Shown piece after piece: positions 54,601 through 60,158 of a DNA stretch of 64,000 nucleotides. The notes beneath the pieces are model-generated. The model saw only the letters and a list, made by a program, of their open reading frames with translations, searched no databases and had not been told where the DNA came from. Source of the DNA: Lingula anatina (lineage: Eukaryota > Brachiopoda > Lingulata > Lingulida > Lingulidae); the NCBI RefSeq assembly GCF_001039355.2, contig NW_019775599.1, positions 115,705 to 179,704 on the forward strand, written 5' to 3'. Within the stretch, counting starts at the first letter, position 1. Each line of letters starts with the position of its first letter. Both the position numbers and the translations under genes were made by a program.

Positions 54601-57366
54601 ACACCCTCTGAAATCGGATGTGTTATGGTGCCCATGCTCGTCCAGTTGATAGCCGGGAGTTATTTGGTTCGACTGATTATCAAGAGGAACAACAAGGCTA
54701 AATTCTCCATTGCGCCTGTTGCGCATAATATCCAAATGCAAAACAGGCTGACTTTCGCAATCTCTGCCAGTGCATTTGCAGCTCTGTTTTTGGCGCTCCC
54801 ATACACCGCCTACAAACTCCTCACCACAGCTGAAGTCTATCACGGCAATACTGATATTTTCCAAGCACTTGGTTTCCTACGTTGTTTGAACTGTGCGGTA
54901 CATTTTCCAATCTACTTACTGACGCATCAAACTTACAGGTCCACATTTCTGCAAATTTTCTGTCGCATTCGACCTGTGGCGCCACCAATGGTATGGACCG
55001 CAACGGGCAACGATGGTTCTTCGCCCAGTCAGCAAAGTTCAGAAGAAGCATTGAATCACTGGTGTACCTGTTGGCAAGGAAGACGCGTGCATCCGCATCC
55101 CGCACCAAGCCCTTTGGCCTTGCAGTAAATGCCAATTAATATGTTAAGTAAGGAACTTAGTTTGCCAAACTAGAAGTAGGATAAACCCACAAACAGCTAT
55201 TCGCGCTGTTGCATGTCTTCGTTTCTGCTACGTATGAAACAAGCCTGTTGCAGTGTAGAAGAGCACGTTGTAATAGGTCGGTGTGATAAAAATCACTGTC
55301 ATTATAAAGTCAGTGAAAATCCCAACTTGTAGGACAGACCAGCAATTTTGAAGTGCAAAATTATCCATTGATGATTGTCTGGAATGTTCGTAACATTTGT
55401 ATTTGTCCATCAGTACGATTATACAAATATTATCTGCTTTGAATGGAATAGTTGCATTTATGACCCCAAGAAAATATATCCGTTAATAATAATCCCATGG
55501 CCAGGGTTTTATTGTTTCACGTCATATTTCACGCCTTATTTAGCCATTGTGCAATTTTGTCTCTTAATTGGTACATAGAAAAAGCAACAATGCATGCAAA
55601 TAGTACCCTCTTCCAAGGACGAAGTTCAATTATGTGTACTTTGATCCCACGTAGTGGAGACATGTGGAAGAGGGTATGCAAATAGGATGTTGTGAGGCAT
55701 TTTAATGCGCAGATATATAGCATAATAAAAATAATCTTACAGCTGTGTTAAGTAGCACAAATGAATCGAAGATTACTCAGATGTAAATTACCTTCAACCA
55801 CTATTTGTTATCAATTGTTACTACCACATTGTTTACTTATATACCAGATAGTTAATGTATAATAAAGTTATATATCTGTGGATTTTGTGGCCAATCATTA
55901 GCTTGTATTTTGCATCTGACTCAGACTAACTTTAAGTAGGCACTGGCAGCCAGCTAATTCTGTTGTCACCTCTGCCCAAATAAATTTAAAAGGCAATGCT
56001 ATAATTGCCCACCTAACTTATTGGCTAATAGACGAAGTAACCTTCTTTTTAACATGTGAATAATATACAACAATGTCAACAGTGTCATTTTGTCAAGCAA
56101 GAATCCTCGACTTATTTCACAACATATAACTACTGGTATAACTATTTATCTTGATTAAAGTGGCAATTTCAAAAAGTATATTAAATCTTCATTTGGTCGT
56201 TCGATACGTTTACATTGACGTAGCGTAAATTGAATAGTTGCTTCTATGTTTAAGCTCCCTTAAAACTGAATGCAAGACATGAGAAATTACATTTAACACA
56301 AAGAAGAATTAACCCCTGTTCATACTGTTTGGGGAGGAGGGGGGTTAAGAAAACCACAAATAAATACAGTACGGTAAGCCAGTCTCAAATGTACATTCAA
56401 AATTGGCACGTTTCATTCATTCATCGGGTCAATACTAACTCTGCTTCTTACCTTGACACAGGGATCCATAGTGCCCCGGACAACACCGTGGAATTATGGT
56501 TTCTCTCAGACACAGGTGTTGACACCCCGTCCGCCAAACGCGACGGAATAGACCAAACTTAATTCTATATCTGCATTCCGTTGTCCTATTCTCCTCCGTT
56601 ATTTTCACTGAACCGACGGGGCACTCAATCAGCGCGTTGAGGATGCAGGAGCGGCAGTTGGTGACGAACTTTTGTTGCAAAGTGGTGTTGCAGAAATTGT
56701 GACTTGTGTTCATATATTTTTCTGTCGTTGTTTCGGGGAATTCCATCGGTCCCTGTGTCGCATTGAGAGACAGGCAGATTAAAGCACAAAAAAGGTTGGA
56801 AAAAATCTTATCACTATGATAGTTATCGTCCCCATGGTGCCATCGATCTTTAGTTTAGTTCTGTTGCANGAGGGGGGTTAAGAAAACCACAAATAAATAC
56901 AGTACGGTAAGCCAGTCTCAAATGTACATTCAAAATTGGCACGTTTCATTCATTCATCGGGTCAATACTAACTCTGCTTCTTACCTTGACACAGGGATCC
57001 ATAGTGCCCCGGACAACACCGTGGAATTATGGTTTCTCTCAGACACAGGTGTTGACACCCCGTCCGCCAAACGCGACGGAATAGACCAAACTTAATTCTA
57101 TATCTGCATTCCGTTGTCCTATTCTCCTCCGTTATTTTCACTGAACCGACGGGGCACTCAATCAGCGCGTTGAGGATGCAGGAGCGGCAGTTGGTGACGA
57201 ACTTTTGTTGCAAAGTGGTGTTGCAGAAATTGTGACTTGTGTTCATATATTTTTCTGTCGTTGTTTCGGGGAATTCCATCGGTCCCTGTGTCGCATTGAG
57301 AGACAGGCAGATTAAAGCACAAAAAAGTTGGAAAAAACTTATCACTATGATAGTTATCGTCCCCAT
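26551..57366 (-). CDS. STAB: Stabilin-like scavenger receptor, 5' part (20 exons)
   Basis: A large minus-strand gene continuing past the left of what I can resolve. Exons: 56985-57366, 39279-39364, 36953-37022, 35567-35665, 34911-35033, 34012-34211, 33415-33554, 33087-33147, 32741-32896, 32067-32213, 31733-31879, 31443-31505, 31053-31175, 30709-30762, 30164-30244, 29729-29881, 29209-29268, 27779-27943, 27498-27584, 26551-26662. All introns are GT-AG and phases agree throughout, giving 836 codons plus one base. Domain order: signal peptide, EMI-like cysteine domain (about 40-127), EGF modules (128-387), FAS1-1 (388-537), FAS1-2 (538-690), cysteine linker (about 690-770), next EGF block (771-836). 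This is the N-terminal order of stabilin-1/2, type I membrane receptors that take up modified lipoproteins, hyaluronan and other ligands. Vertebrate stabilins are about 2,550 residues, so roughly a third is seen. The LINK domain and transmembrane segment are not seen. Intron 1 contains two receptor genes on the other strand. Confidence 0.93.
27498..27584 (-). CDS. STAB: Stabilin exon 19: start of second EGF block
   Basis: Encodes [18 protein letters not shown] and then CYGNGQ. The CC-G-YYG-C-CPG signature opens each EGF block in stabilins. It is preceded by a TTTTAAAG acceptor, followed by a GTAATA donor, and is phase 0 on both sides. Confidence 0.93.
27779..27943 (-). CDS. STAB: Stabilin exon 18: post-FAS1 linker
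   Basis: 55 codons between the FAS1-2 cysteine linker and the EGF block. Four or so cysteines are spaced as C...GCAWMC, followed by the glycosylation site NRS. The aromatic and arginine-rich middle ([16 protein letters not shown]) is not something I recognise and may be lineage-specific. The acceptor is ATTTCAG and the donor GTAGGT. Confidence 0.88.
29209..29268 (-). CDS. STAB: Stabilin exon 17: cysteine linker after FAS1-2
   Basis: 20 codons beginning [13 protein letters not shown], matching the C-x2-C motif that follows FAS1 domains in stabilins. Good acceptor (TTATTCTTAG) and donor (GTAATG), phase 0/0. Confidence 0.88.
29729..29881 (-). CDS. STAB: Stabilin exon 16: C-terminal part of FAS1-2
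   Basis: Contains the FAS1 H2-type motif [13 protein letters not shown] and then ILPNRCD, the usual end of a stabilin FAS1 domain. One NIT glycosylation site. Phase 0/0 with a TTTTTGTAG acceptor and a GTACTC donor. Confidence 0.93.
30164..30244 (-). CDS. STAB: Stabilin exon 15: FAS1-2 middle
   Basis: 27 codons starting [17 protein letters not shown], corresponding to the FAS1 stretch between the H1-type helix and the final strands. Phase 0/0, acceptor TTTTTGTCAG, donor GTAAGC. Confidence 0.88.
30709..30762 (-). CDS. STAB: Stabilin exon 14: short FAS1-2 exon
   Basis: 18 codons, [18 protein letters not shown], which is the LLxxHIVxG motif of FAS1 domains. The acceptor (ATATCAAAG) is weak, with only a short T run. 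The call rests on the motif, the exact codon phase to exons 13 and 15 and a normal GTAAAT donor. Confidence 0.82.
31053..31175 (-). CDS. STAB: Stabilin exon 13: FAS1-2 N-terminal part
   Basis: 41 codons including [10 protein letters not shown] and [16 protein letters not shown], the conserved FAS1 opening (xFTVFxPxNxAF variant). N-glycosylation sites NDS and NYT. Phase 0/0. Confidence 0.9.
31443..31505 (-). CDS. STAB: Stabilin exon 12: start of FAS1-2
   Basis: 21 codons, [20 protein letters not shown] plus E, the amphipathic helix that starts a FAS1 domain. Phase 0/0, acceptor TTTTTTTAG. Confidence 0.9.
31733..31879 (-). CDS. STAB: Stabilin exon 11: C-terminal part of FAS1-1
   Basis: 49 codons including [18 protein letters not shown], the classic FAS1 H2 motif (NGxIHVID). 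Phase 0/0, acceptor TTTATAG, donor GTTTGT. Confidence 0.94.
32067..32213 (-). CDS. STAB: Stabilin exon 10: middle of FAS1-1
   Basis: 49 codons including [17 protein letters not shown], the FAS1 H1-type LLxxHIL helix. The donor is GTTTGT, chosen because it joins exon 11 in phase. Reading through it quickly leaves the family. Confidence 0.9.
32741..32896 (-). CDS. STAB: Stabilin exon 9: start of FAS1-1
   Basis: 52 codons with [18 protein letters not shown], the FAS1 opening motif. Phase 0/0, acceptor CCATTACAG, donor GTTCGT. Confidence 0.92.
33087..33147 (-). CDS. STAB: Stabilin exon 8: EGF C-terminal half
   Basis: Encodes [18 protein letters not shown] (the first T codon is split with exon 7), the GYxGDGxxC end of an EGF module immediately before FAS1-1. 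Acceptor ATGTTTCAG. Confidence 0.93.
33357..33381. repeat. AC microsatellite in stabilin intron 7
   Basis: An AC run of about 25 bp, roughly 30 bp from the exon 7 donor, within a longer CA-rich stretch (33335-33395). Confidence 0.9.
33415..33554 (-). CDS. STAB: Stabilin exon 7: EGF modules
   Basis: Encodes [18 protein letters not shown] and then [18 protein letters not shown], an EGF end plus an EGF start of the HxNAxC type. It ends in phase 2 at a GTAAGT donor next to an AC microsatellite in the intron. Confidence 0.93.
34012..34211 (-). CDS. STAB: Stabilin exon 6: EGF modules
   Basis: A 200-bp exon carrying one full EGF ([14 protein letters not shown] then [12 protein letters not shown]) and the start of the next ([18 protein letters not shown]). 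Phase 1 in, phase 0 out. Confidence 0.94.
34911..35033 (-). CDS. STAB: Stabilin exon 5: EGF module
   Basis: A single [16 protein letters not shown], then [17 protein letters not shown]. Phase 1/1, the usual phase for shuffled EGF exons. Confidence 0.94.
35106..35226. repeat. ATT/GAT trinucleotide-rich repeat in stabilin intron 4
   Basis: A degenerate trinucleotide tract: ATTATTATT runs, ATC/CAT phrases and then GATGATGATGAT. A similar ATC/ATT tract lies at about 31925-32040 in intron 10. Confidence 0.8.
35567..35665 (-). CDS. STAB: Stabilin exon 4: EGF module
   Basis: Encodes [19 protein letters not shown] and [15 protein letters not shown], the CDCGxxGxC EGF type of stabilins. Phase 1/1. 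Confidence 0.95.
36953..37022 (-). CDS. STAB: Stabilin exon 3: laminin-like EGF half
   Basis: 23 codons, [19 protein letters not shown], the FxGSACxEC...FGPxC motif that ends the first stabilin EGF-like unit. Phase 0 in, phase 1 out. Confidence 0.93.
38385..38591 (-). mobile_element. CAGTGGCGGAT element, copy 1 (hAT-like, non-autonomous)
   Basis: Read on the minus strand it starts CAGTGGCGGATTTAGAGGGG and contains TTTCTGAAAAAAATCACAC, TTTGACTAGCTGAATCA, GGGGCCC and GAACCCCATGCC. Related copies lie at 52399 and 52868. CAG-starting inverted ends are typical of hAT elements. The second end and the target duplication are not clear, so the boundary at 38385 is approximate. Confidence 0.6.
39279..39364 (-). 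CDS. STAB: Stabilin exon 2: first EGF module
   Basis: Encodes [15 protein letters not shown] and NGTCVCQ. Joined to exon 1 it gives CQACPGG, closely matching the stabilin N-terminus. Acceptor TTTTTCAG, donor GTAAGC. Confidence 0.95.
39365..40854. other. Stabilin intron 1 sequence left of the first receptor gene
   Basis: No exon recognised apart from the receptor gene that follows. It contains TTA-target MITE copy 3 at 39889-40114. Confidence 0.5.
39889..40114 (-). mobile_element. TTA-target MITE, copy 3
   Basis: A 226-bp element in reverse orientation relative to copy 1: starts GGGTGCTTTCCCAGAG and ends CTATGGAAATGGGGTG. Direct TTA at 39886-39888 and 40115-40117. The interior closely matches copy 1. 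Confidence 0.85.
40855..40862 (+). promoter_or_regulatory. TATA box for the two-exon receptor gene
   Basis: TATAAATA lies 43-50 bp upstream of the first in-frame ATG at 40905. A start site about 25-30 bp downstream (near 40885-40895, where TTCTTTCT occurs) would leave a 5' leader of about 10-20 bases and would exclude the out-of-frame ATG at 40826. The motif is seen; its use is inferred. Confidence 0.5.
40905..40964 (+). CDS. First coding exon of the two-exon GPCR
   Basis: 20 codons, [20 protein letters not shown], ending exactly at a codon boundary before GTAATT. A TATA box lies 43 bp upstream. It is supported by phase, donor and the signal peptide it completes; there is no transcript evidence here. 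Confidence 0.7.
40905..44364 (+). CDS. Divergent rhodopsin-like GPCR with long ectodomain (two exons: 40905-40964, 42757-44364)
   Basis: Exon 1 encodes 20 codons from ATG ATG. Its GTAATT donor joins a TTTTTCAG acceptor in phase 0, giving 555 residues. The join builds a signal peptide across both exons (hydrophobic core [18 protein letters not shown]). The main frame has no usable upstream ATG of its own; the first in-exon ATG is at 42814. Residues about 35-235 form a Ser/Thr- and Asn-rich ectodomain with many N-glycosylation sites and a furin-type site RRKR (about 135-138). Seven hydrophobic segments follow at about 237-261, 270-293, 316-340, 358-378, 394-416, 439-463 and 477-500. TM2 has [11 protein letters not shown]7 has NFFIY where NPxxY is usual; the DRY position reads GRC. 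Its closest relative here is the gene at 54004-55128. Both lie inside stabilin intron 1 on the opposite strand. Ligand unknown. Confidence 0.85.
42757..44364 (+). CDS. Second coding exon of the two-exon GPCR: ectodomain and seven TM segments
   Basis: Open from the acceptor (CATTTTTCAG ending at 42756) to TAG at 44362-44364, 536 codons including the stop. The long frame is certain. The start within it is not, because the nearest ATG (42814) would drop the signal peptide. The C-terminal tail is basic and Ser/Thr-rich ([16 protein letters not shown]). Confidence 0.92.
   Translation, partial: VSCLIFVSVLKCHTEARPTMRNTGLSNTVTQATSVTVHSVNKYQPFRYEGKIIKSFVSTVVVPLSNQGDVKAYPITDMKSLNVSNVTAPALANNLSITSYVSPKIILPNSAVGYRRKRDLTESEYQETTGPLATSTDFGTNNHSEVRMGTSSPINQLTTSAEIFMEDTNNTKPTESVEKQFSNEGKWNNAEFQKKNGSFNTNSTSSNKRHHKNRSAIFFIRFCLDIWCVLSNLVNITVWLRLRKMPESQRFVLFFIALSVTDALVGALKTAVMTASLVAPYIQKHANFSIMTLHIYCGIFADMAFYYSFLLLTIVSVGRCFILRYPLVTYKMRHTVQKLCFALLPALIMIIAILAIPELMDASTGKSIYKTHAEITAVIFPLVVQLISGSYLLRMMIIRNSEENASIEAPQHSLRFQNRVTSAITMNTIAAFSLVLPWTAYDSLVKANVINLDRQVYHILGCIRILNCGVNFFIYITTHATFRKICLELFHLGVLFGKSIETSQTTSNQQGETKESTSIFQRLKRSRNAVAPVTE
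45046..45096 (+). terminator. Candidate polyadenylation signals for the two-exon GPCR
   Basis: AATAAA occurs at 45046-45051 and again at 45091-45096, about 680-730 bp after the stop codon. Only the motif is seen; use is inferred. Confidence 0.3.
46155..46391. repeat. Dispersed repeat bounded by CCTCCGCCAAGG / CCTTGGCGGAGG
   Basis: Starts ACTAGAAAAGCACTCCGAGA with GCGCAGA before CCTCCGCCAAGG (46181-46192) and ends with the exact inverse CCTTGGCGGAGG (46379-46390). Between them are ATCCGGATCACCACCAAAA, CTTGGCCCA, TTTCATCAAAATCGGTCC and a CAAA run. I recognise this as a repeat common in marine animal and fish genomes. The superfamily is not clear to me. Confidence 0.75.
46303..46598 (+). repeat. 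Short false duplication at junction 2, copy A
   Basis: 296 bp ending at the N at 46599. It matches 46600-46896 with one difference seen, a T homopolymer length (TTTT against TTTTT). It stops at TAATTCAA, where copy B continues into TCGGACTGAG. Confidence 0.92.
46599..46599. other. Single-N contig junction 2
   Basis: One N between two near-identical 0.3-kb direct copies, as at 15436 and 56869. Confidence 0.92.
46600..46896 (+). repeat. Short false duplication at junction 2, copy B
   Basis: 297 bp, the counterpart of 46303-46598, contiguous with unique sequence to its right. It includes the right part of the CCTTGGCGGAGG repeat. Confidence 0.92.
48613..48659. repeat. TA microsatellite
   Basis: About 47 bp of uninterrupted AT/TA. 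Tyrosine/isoleucine-rich open frames over it on both strands are artefacts of the repeat. Confidence 0.95.
49264..52270 (-). mobile_element. Repeat element: palindromic end, GTCGCC microsatellite and tandem ~160-bp units (Helentron-associated-like)
   Basis: From the left: TTTTTATG, a 26-bp near-perfect palindrome at 49271-49296 (arms TGTACAGACACA, 2-base centre), a GTCGCC hexamer run (about 49317-49355), then tandem units. Five units begin GATAACACGATAAGTG-like at 49365, 49526, 49678, 49840 and 50005 (spacing 152-165 bp). Each carries CTGATGAATATTCATAATA, CGCAGGTCAAGTTCGAAAA and TCAGCATGATCGGGC. More decayed units run from about 50520 to 52060 with a spacing of about 350 bp (TGCTAGTCACATTTTCTGA, AATTGATGGCCATTATGCTG). 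The terminal part recurs in reverse orientation at 62985-63230. Tandem units plus a microsatellite plus a palindrome near one end is the build of Helentron-associated elements and bivalve pearl-type elements; this assignment is inference. Confidence 0.6.
49271..49296. repeat. Terminal near-palindrome of the repeat element
   Basis: Arms TGTACAGACACA and TGTGTCTGTACA around a central GA. The same structure with central TC is at 63200-63225 in the reverse-oriented copy. Confidence 0.9.
52399..52560 (+). mobile_element. CAGTGGCGGAT element, copy 2
   Basis: Starts CAGTGGCGGATTTGGGGG and contains GATTTCTGAAAAAAATCACA, as in the copy at 38385-38591. It runs into CTGGATCTGCCCCTA, which looks like the opposite end. 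Boundaries are approximate. Confidence 0.55.
52868..53055 (+). mobile_element. CAGTGGCGGAT element, copy 3
   Basis: Starts CAGTGGCGGATTTGAGGGGG. It shares TTTTGACTAGCTGAATCA, GAACCAAATGGCACCG and GGGGCCCGAACCCCACGCC with the minus-strand copy at 38385. The right limit is uncertain, near a GGGAGG run. Confidence 0.55.
54004..55128 (+). CDS. Divergent rhodopsin-like GPCR, single exon, paralogue of the 40905-44364 gene
   Basis: 374 residues from ATG to TAA with no intron. The N-terminus (about 50 residues) is short and has NIS, NLT and NDT glycosylation sites but no signal peptide. Seven hydrophobic segments lie at about 50-72, 82-101, 126-150, 168-190, 204-226, 248-271 and 284-308. It shares with the neighbouring receptor FYYSFLMLT (TM3), [16 protein letters not shown] (TM5) and [16 protein letters not shown]...THQTYR (TM7), so the two are paralogues. 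The DRY position reads LRL (Arg150 kept) and NPxxY reads HFPIY. TM6 has ALPYTAY in place of CWxP. It lies in stabilin intron 1 on the opposite strand. I cannot name a ligand or subfamily; an orphan invertebrate expansion is likely. Confidence 0.9.
   Translation: MAASDNFDFNISTINLTMEMNDTLSLELPKPPLCPFLGFYANEKDDLLSWFRLFADVWIVLSNVVNALIWIKMKHVLGVGHFIPFFVTLSVSDGLTGLTRIPMDSAKLLVDYLPDDTFVSLNLVHCLSLIISGQCFYYSFLMLTALSLLRLVVLSHPITAHKWLAKSRLLAVVLIPAVFVVQTALGITQYLDITEELNRTPSEIGCVMVPMLVQLIAGSYLVRLIIKRNNKAKFSIAPVAHNIQMQNRLTFAISASAFAALFLALPYTAYKLLTTAEVYHGNTDIFQALGFLRCLNCAVHFPIYLLTHQTYRSTFLQIFCRIRPVAPPMVWTATGNDGSSPSQQSSEEALNHWCTCWQGRRVHPHPAPSPLALQ
55861..55866 (+). terminator. Candidate polyadenylation signal for the single-exon GPCR
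   Basis: AATAAA about 730 bp after the stop codon. Only the motif is seen. Confidence 0.3.
56337..56868 (+). repeat. Short false duplication at junction 3, copy A
   Basis: 532 bp ending at the N at 56869, matching 56870-57400. The differences I see are single-base length changes near the right end (extra G, extra T, one T fewer), as expected from sequencing error at a contig end. Confidence 0.92.
56452..56835 (-). pseudogene. Second copy of stabilin exon 1, frameshifted (probable contig-end artefact)
   Basis: Near-identical to 56985-57366. Two single-base insertions near 56794-56807 (an extra G in AAAAAAGG and an extra T after AAAAAA) shift the signal-peptide region out of frame with the ATG at 56833-56835. 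The cysteine domain itself stays open (56435-56746). The copy abuts the N at 56869, and both errors sit close to that contig end. I read this as duplicated assembly, not a true second exon or pseudogene. Confidence 0.8.
56869..56869. other. Single-N contig junction 3
   Basis: One N separating two copies of stabilin exon 1 and its flanks. Copy A stops at CTGTTGCA; copy B continues past that point into TTTCAGAGGG. Confidence 0.92.
56985..57366 (-). CDS. STAB: Stabilin exon 1, intact copy: signal peptide and EMI-like domain
   Basis: Starts at an ATG in a strong context (ACCATGG). Residues 2-24 form a hydrophobic signal peptide ([18 protein letters not shown]). A cysteine domain follows with FCN, NCRSC, ECP, ECRYR, GCQHLC and [12 protein letters not shown], the stabilin N-terminal EMI-like pattern. 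Several N-glycosylation sites (NAT, NTS, NTT, NRT). It ends in phase 1 at TGTCAAG before GTAAGA. The exon lies in copy B of a short assembly duplication, and this is the copy with an intact frame. Confidence 0.93.
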
Positions 57367-57374
57367 GGTGCCAT
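57354..57374 (-). promoter_or_regulatory. Short upstream frame overlapping the stabilin start codon
   Basis: An ATG at 57372-57374, 8 bases upstream of the main ATG and out of frame with it, opens a six-codon frame (MAPWGR, then TAA) that ends just inside the stabilin coding sequence. Such overlapping frames can lower translation of the main protein. Whether it lies within the transcript is unknown. Confidence 0.4.
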
Positions 57375-57873
57375 CGATCTTTTAGTTTAGTTCTGTTGCA
57401 TTTCAGAGGGAATGAGAAACTAAAATAACTGCCACTTTAATAACAATATCCCGTTTCCCACAAACGAAGAGCGTTTATTTCCTTTTCCTTTTTAATCAGA
57501 CTTCGACCATGGACCGGTTTCACGAGGGGCTTAAGCCTGAAAATTGGCCGGAAAATAAGGCCTTTTTTATCAACTTCGTTCAATATAGTGGTTTATCTAA
57601 AAAGGTTAAGTGTTAGTACAAACAAGGAGTTATAACTCCTATGTACAAATGTATTCGCTATTATAAAAATTGTATTACTACTGATTTCTGTATGGTCAAA
57701 GTTGAAGAAATTTGGGGGGCTAAAAGTTTAAACCAATTTTCGGGGTTAAGGAAAACTGGTCCCAGTAGTGCCAGCAAAGCTGAAAAAACGTATGCTATCG
57801 TGACATCGCCTCATTACTTTTCGTAGTTGCCTGCTTTCGCAACACATTGCATGATATTGAAAAAAAAAAGAAA

Positions 57874-57901
57874 TCTCTCTCTCTCTCTCTCTCTCTCTCT
57901 T
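57874..57901. repeat. CT microsatellite upstream of stabilin
   Basis: A CT run of about 28 bp, roughly 500 bp upstream of the stabilin start codon. On the gene strand it reads as a GA tract. Confidence 0.95.
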
Positions 57902-60130
57902 CAAAACCAGGTCACTTGGACTACATTAACAGTCAGTTATTGAGCTATATTGAATGTTAATACCCTCCTCTGCCCCCTAAAAAATGCGGAACCATAAAAA
58001 GATGAGGCACGCTTCACGCGTTTGCATGCCAATGTTCTCCACCCCCTAAATCTGCCACTCATTCCATCTAAAAAAATAAGTGTTCTTTGTCATTTTTCAT
58101 TGAAATTACGAACAAAAATATTTCCAGTTGTGAGATCTTTCGTTTGCGGAGGTTAGTCTCACACAATATTTCCTAAAAGCCAGTTCGCATTCAATAAGGA
58201 GATAGTATGAACAGTTCAAAAGCAAACATTCAAAGACAGTAGACGGAATCAAATAATACAGTAACACGTAGGAACATATGGGCTAAGAAAGCGTTCAGGA
58301 AGTCTGTATTCTGGTTGATTGTAAATCGGGTTAAAGGAAACCCGTTGACCTGAGATAACGTTAATTATAAACAATCTATAAACAAAAAGCGCACGGTTGA
58401 AAATGTCAAAAACATCCTTGGTTCTTTGGTTCATTAGTGAGTACGGACTGCTAATCTACTTGGAATTGTCTTGACTGTACCACATTATACAAAAATAAAA
58501 TACAAAAAAAGAAAAAAGTCCGTTCCTTAAATGTGATCTTATATTTGCAATCACAAGTAAATACAAATTCAAACAATAATGATAATAACCACATGTTGAT
58601 GTTATATAATAGGAAATAGACTGTATAAAACGTGCACCATGCAGTTCATTAGATTTTATTCACCAATTTCCATAGGACTGAGTTGAGATCTTTCTTAGAA
58701 CTGCTCATGACGTCATACGCTACCACTTTACAGAAGCCCTTTACAGACCAATCTCCCTCTTTAATTTCTATTTTCAACATACACTAGGATTGCTAGGATG
58801 TTGCTTTACGAATAAATAAGGCGTCATCAGGGGACACCAGATCTATCAATAATGCTCTAGATTTATTTTTTCTATACTTCGTGATCTTGGCAATCATCTG
58901 TTTCTCAAGTCATTATGAAAGAGACAAGCGGAAATTTTAATATACCTATTGAATCCAAATAACCACCTTTTTTCATTAATGAATGAGCTACTGGAACGTC
59001 AGAAAAAATAAGGTGTTTAGATCTACAAGCTGCGTAGTAAGTACGTTAGAAAAAAAAGGCGTTTAAATAATATGCAAAAAGTAAGTTAATAAAAATGTGT
59101 TTACATAATACGCCACAAGCACGAAAGCGTTTGCATAAATACAAGAAATGGTAGCGTTCTATTAGAGCAGAGAGAGATTAACAAATGTAGTCAAAAAGAA
59201 AATTAATGTGAATAAAGAAAATTTTACAAGGCAATAAAGGAAACTTTGTTCAGTGCCTCATGCAGAGGTAAAGGTAATTGTAAGTCACAACATTTATGGA
59301 TCACTTCTTATTTCCTGGCTATTTTCATCATATCAAATTATTGTCATTTCCGTTTTTCTTCAGTTTATTCCACAGCAATTTGTTTGACGGGATTTTTATT
59401 CTCACTCGACTTCCTTCATTTTCCACATTGTCACCGTTATCAGAAGTTTCTTGTGAAATAAATAAAAGTAATTCAAAATTTATCGATTTTAAAATATTAA
59501 AACATTTTTACTACCATTTCATTTATGTGTCATTTTTCACTGAACATACACTCTGAAAACAACGAGCAGAGCCTTTCCTTTTGACTTAATGCAATTATTC
59601 CTGAAATCTTCAAGGGATTCTCCAGTTTTTCTGTTTAATTACAAAATTTATTCCTTCCATTGAGACGTTAAGAGATCTTTTTCCAATAATATTATCTTTT
59701 CCCACTCAATTTTCTTGGAATTCCACAATACAGCCACATTTCTTGGCAATTTGAAAGTTAAATATCTGTAATGGCAATGCACATAGGAAGCAAATTCCTA
59801 AATGACCACTCCTAGAACCTAAGGGGCATTTCGCTGTACAGATCTACTGTGTATGTATGTCCGTAAGGGTGGAAAGGTCTCTTTTGTAGCCTAATTTGGC
59901 CATTGAAATCTGCAACAGTCATCACCTTTTCAACATTTTAAAAAAGTTTATAGCTAAAAGGACTGAATTTTAACTGACCTTTACTTCTTTCCCATATATC
60001 ATTAAAATAACATATCTTAATATGTAGCTACTTATTTTGCTCTCAATAATAATGTGTGTGTACATTTCTTTATTTATTATTTCATAAAGTCTGCTGAACA
60101 TTGAAAAAGGATGGATTACTTTCACCATTA

Positions 60131-60158
60131 CTATTATTATTATTATTATTATTATTAT
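60131..60158. repeat. ATT microsatellite
   Basis: About nine ATT units. The isoleucine run in the minus-strand frame at 59970-60197 is an artefact of it. Confidence 0.95.

Larger units (their letters stand above)
56870..57400 (+). repeat. Short false duplication at junction 3, copy B
   Basis: 531 bp carrying the intact stabilin exon 1 and the sequence just upstream of its ATG. Confidence 0.92.

Noticed and set aside
54821-55135. Two roughly 100-codon minus-strand frames (54556-54864 and 54821-55135)
   Set aside because: They lie antisense to the single-exon GPCR, whose TM5 to TM7 motifs fix the coding strand.
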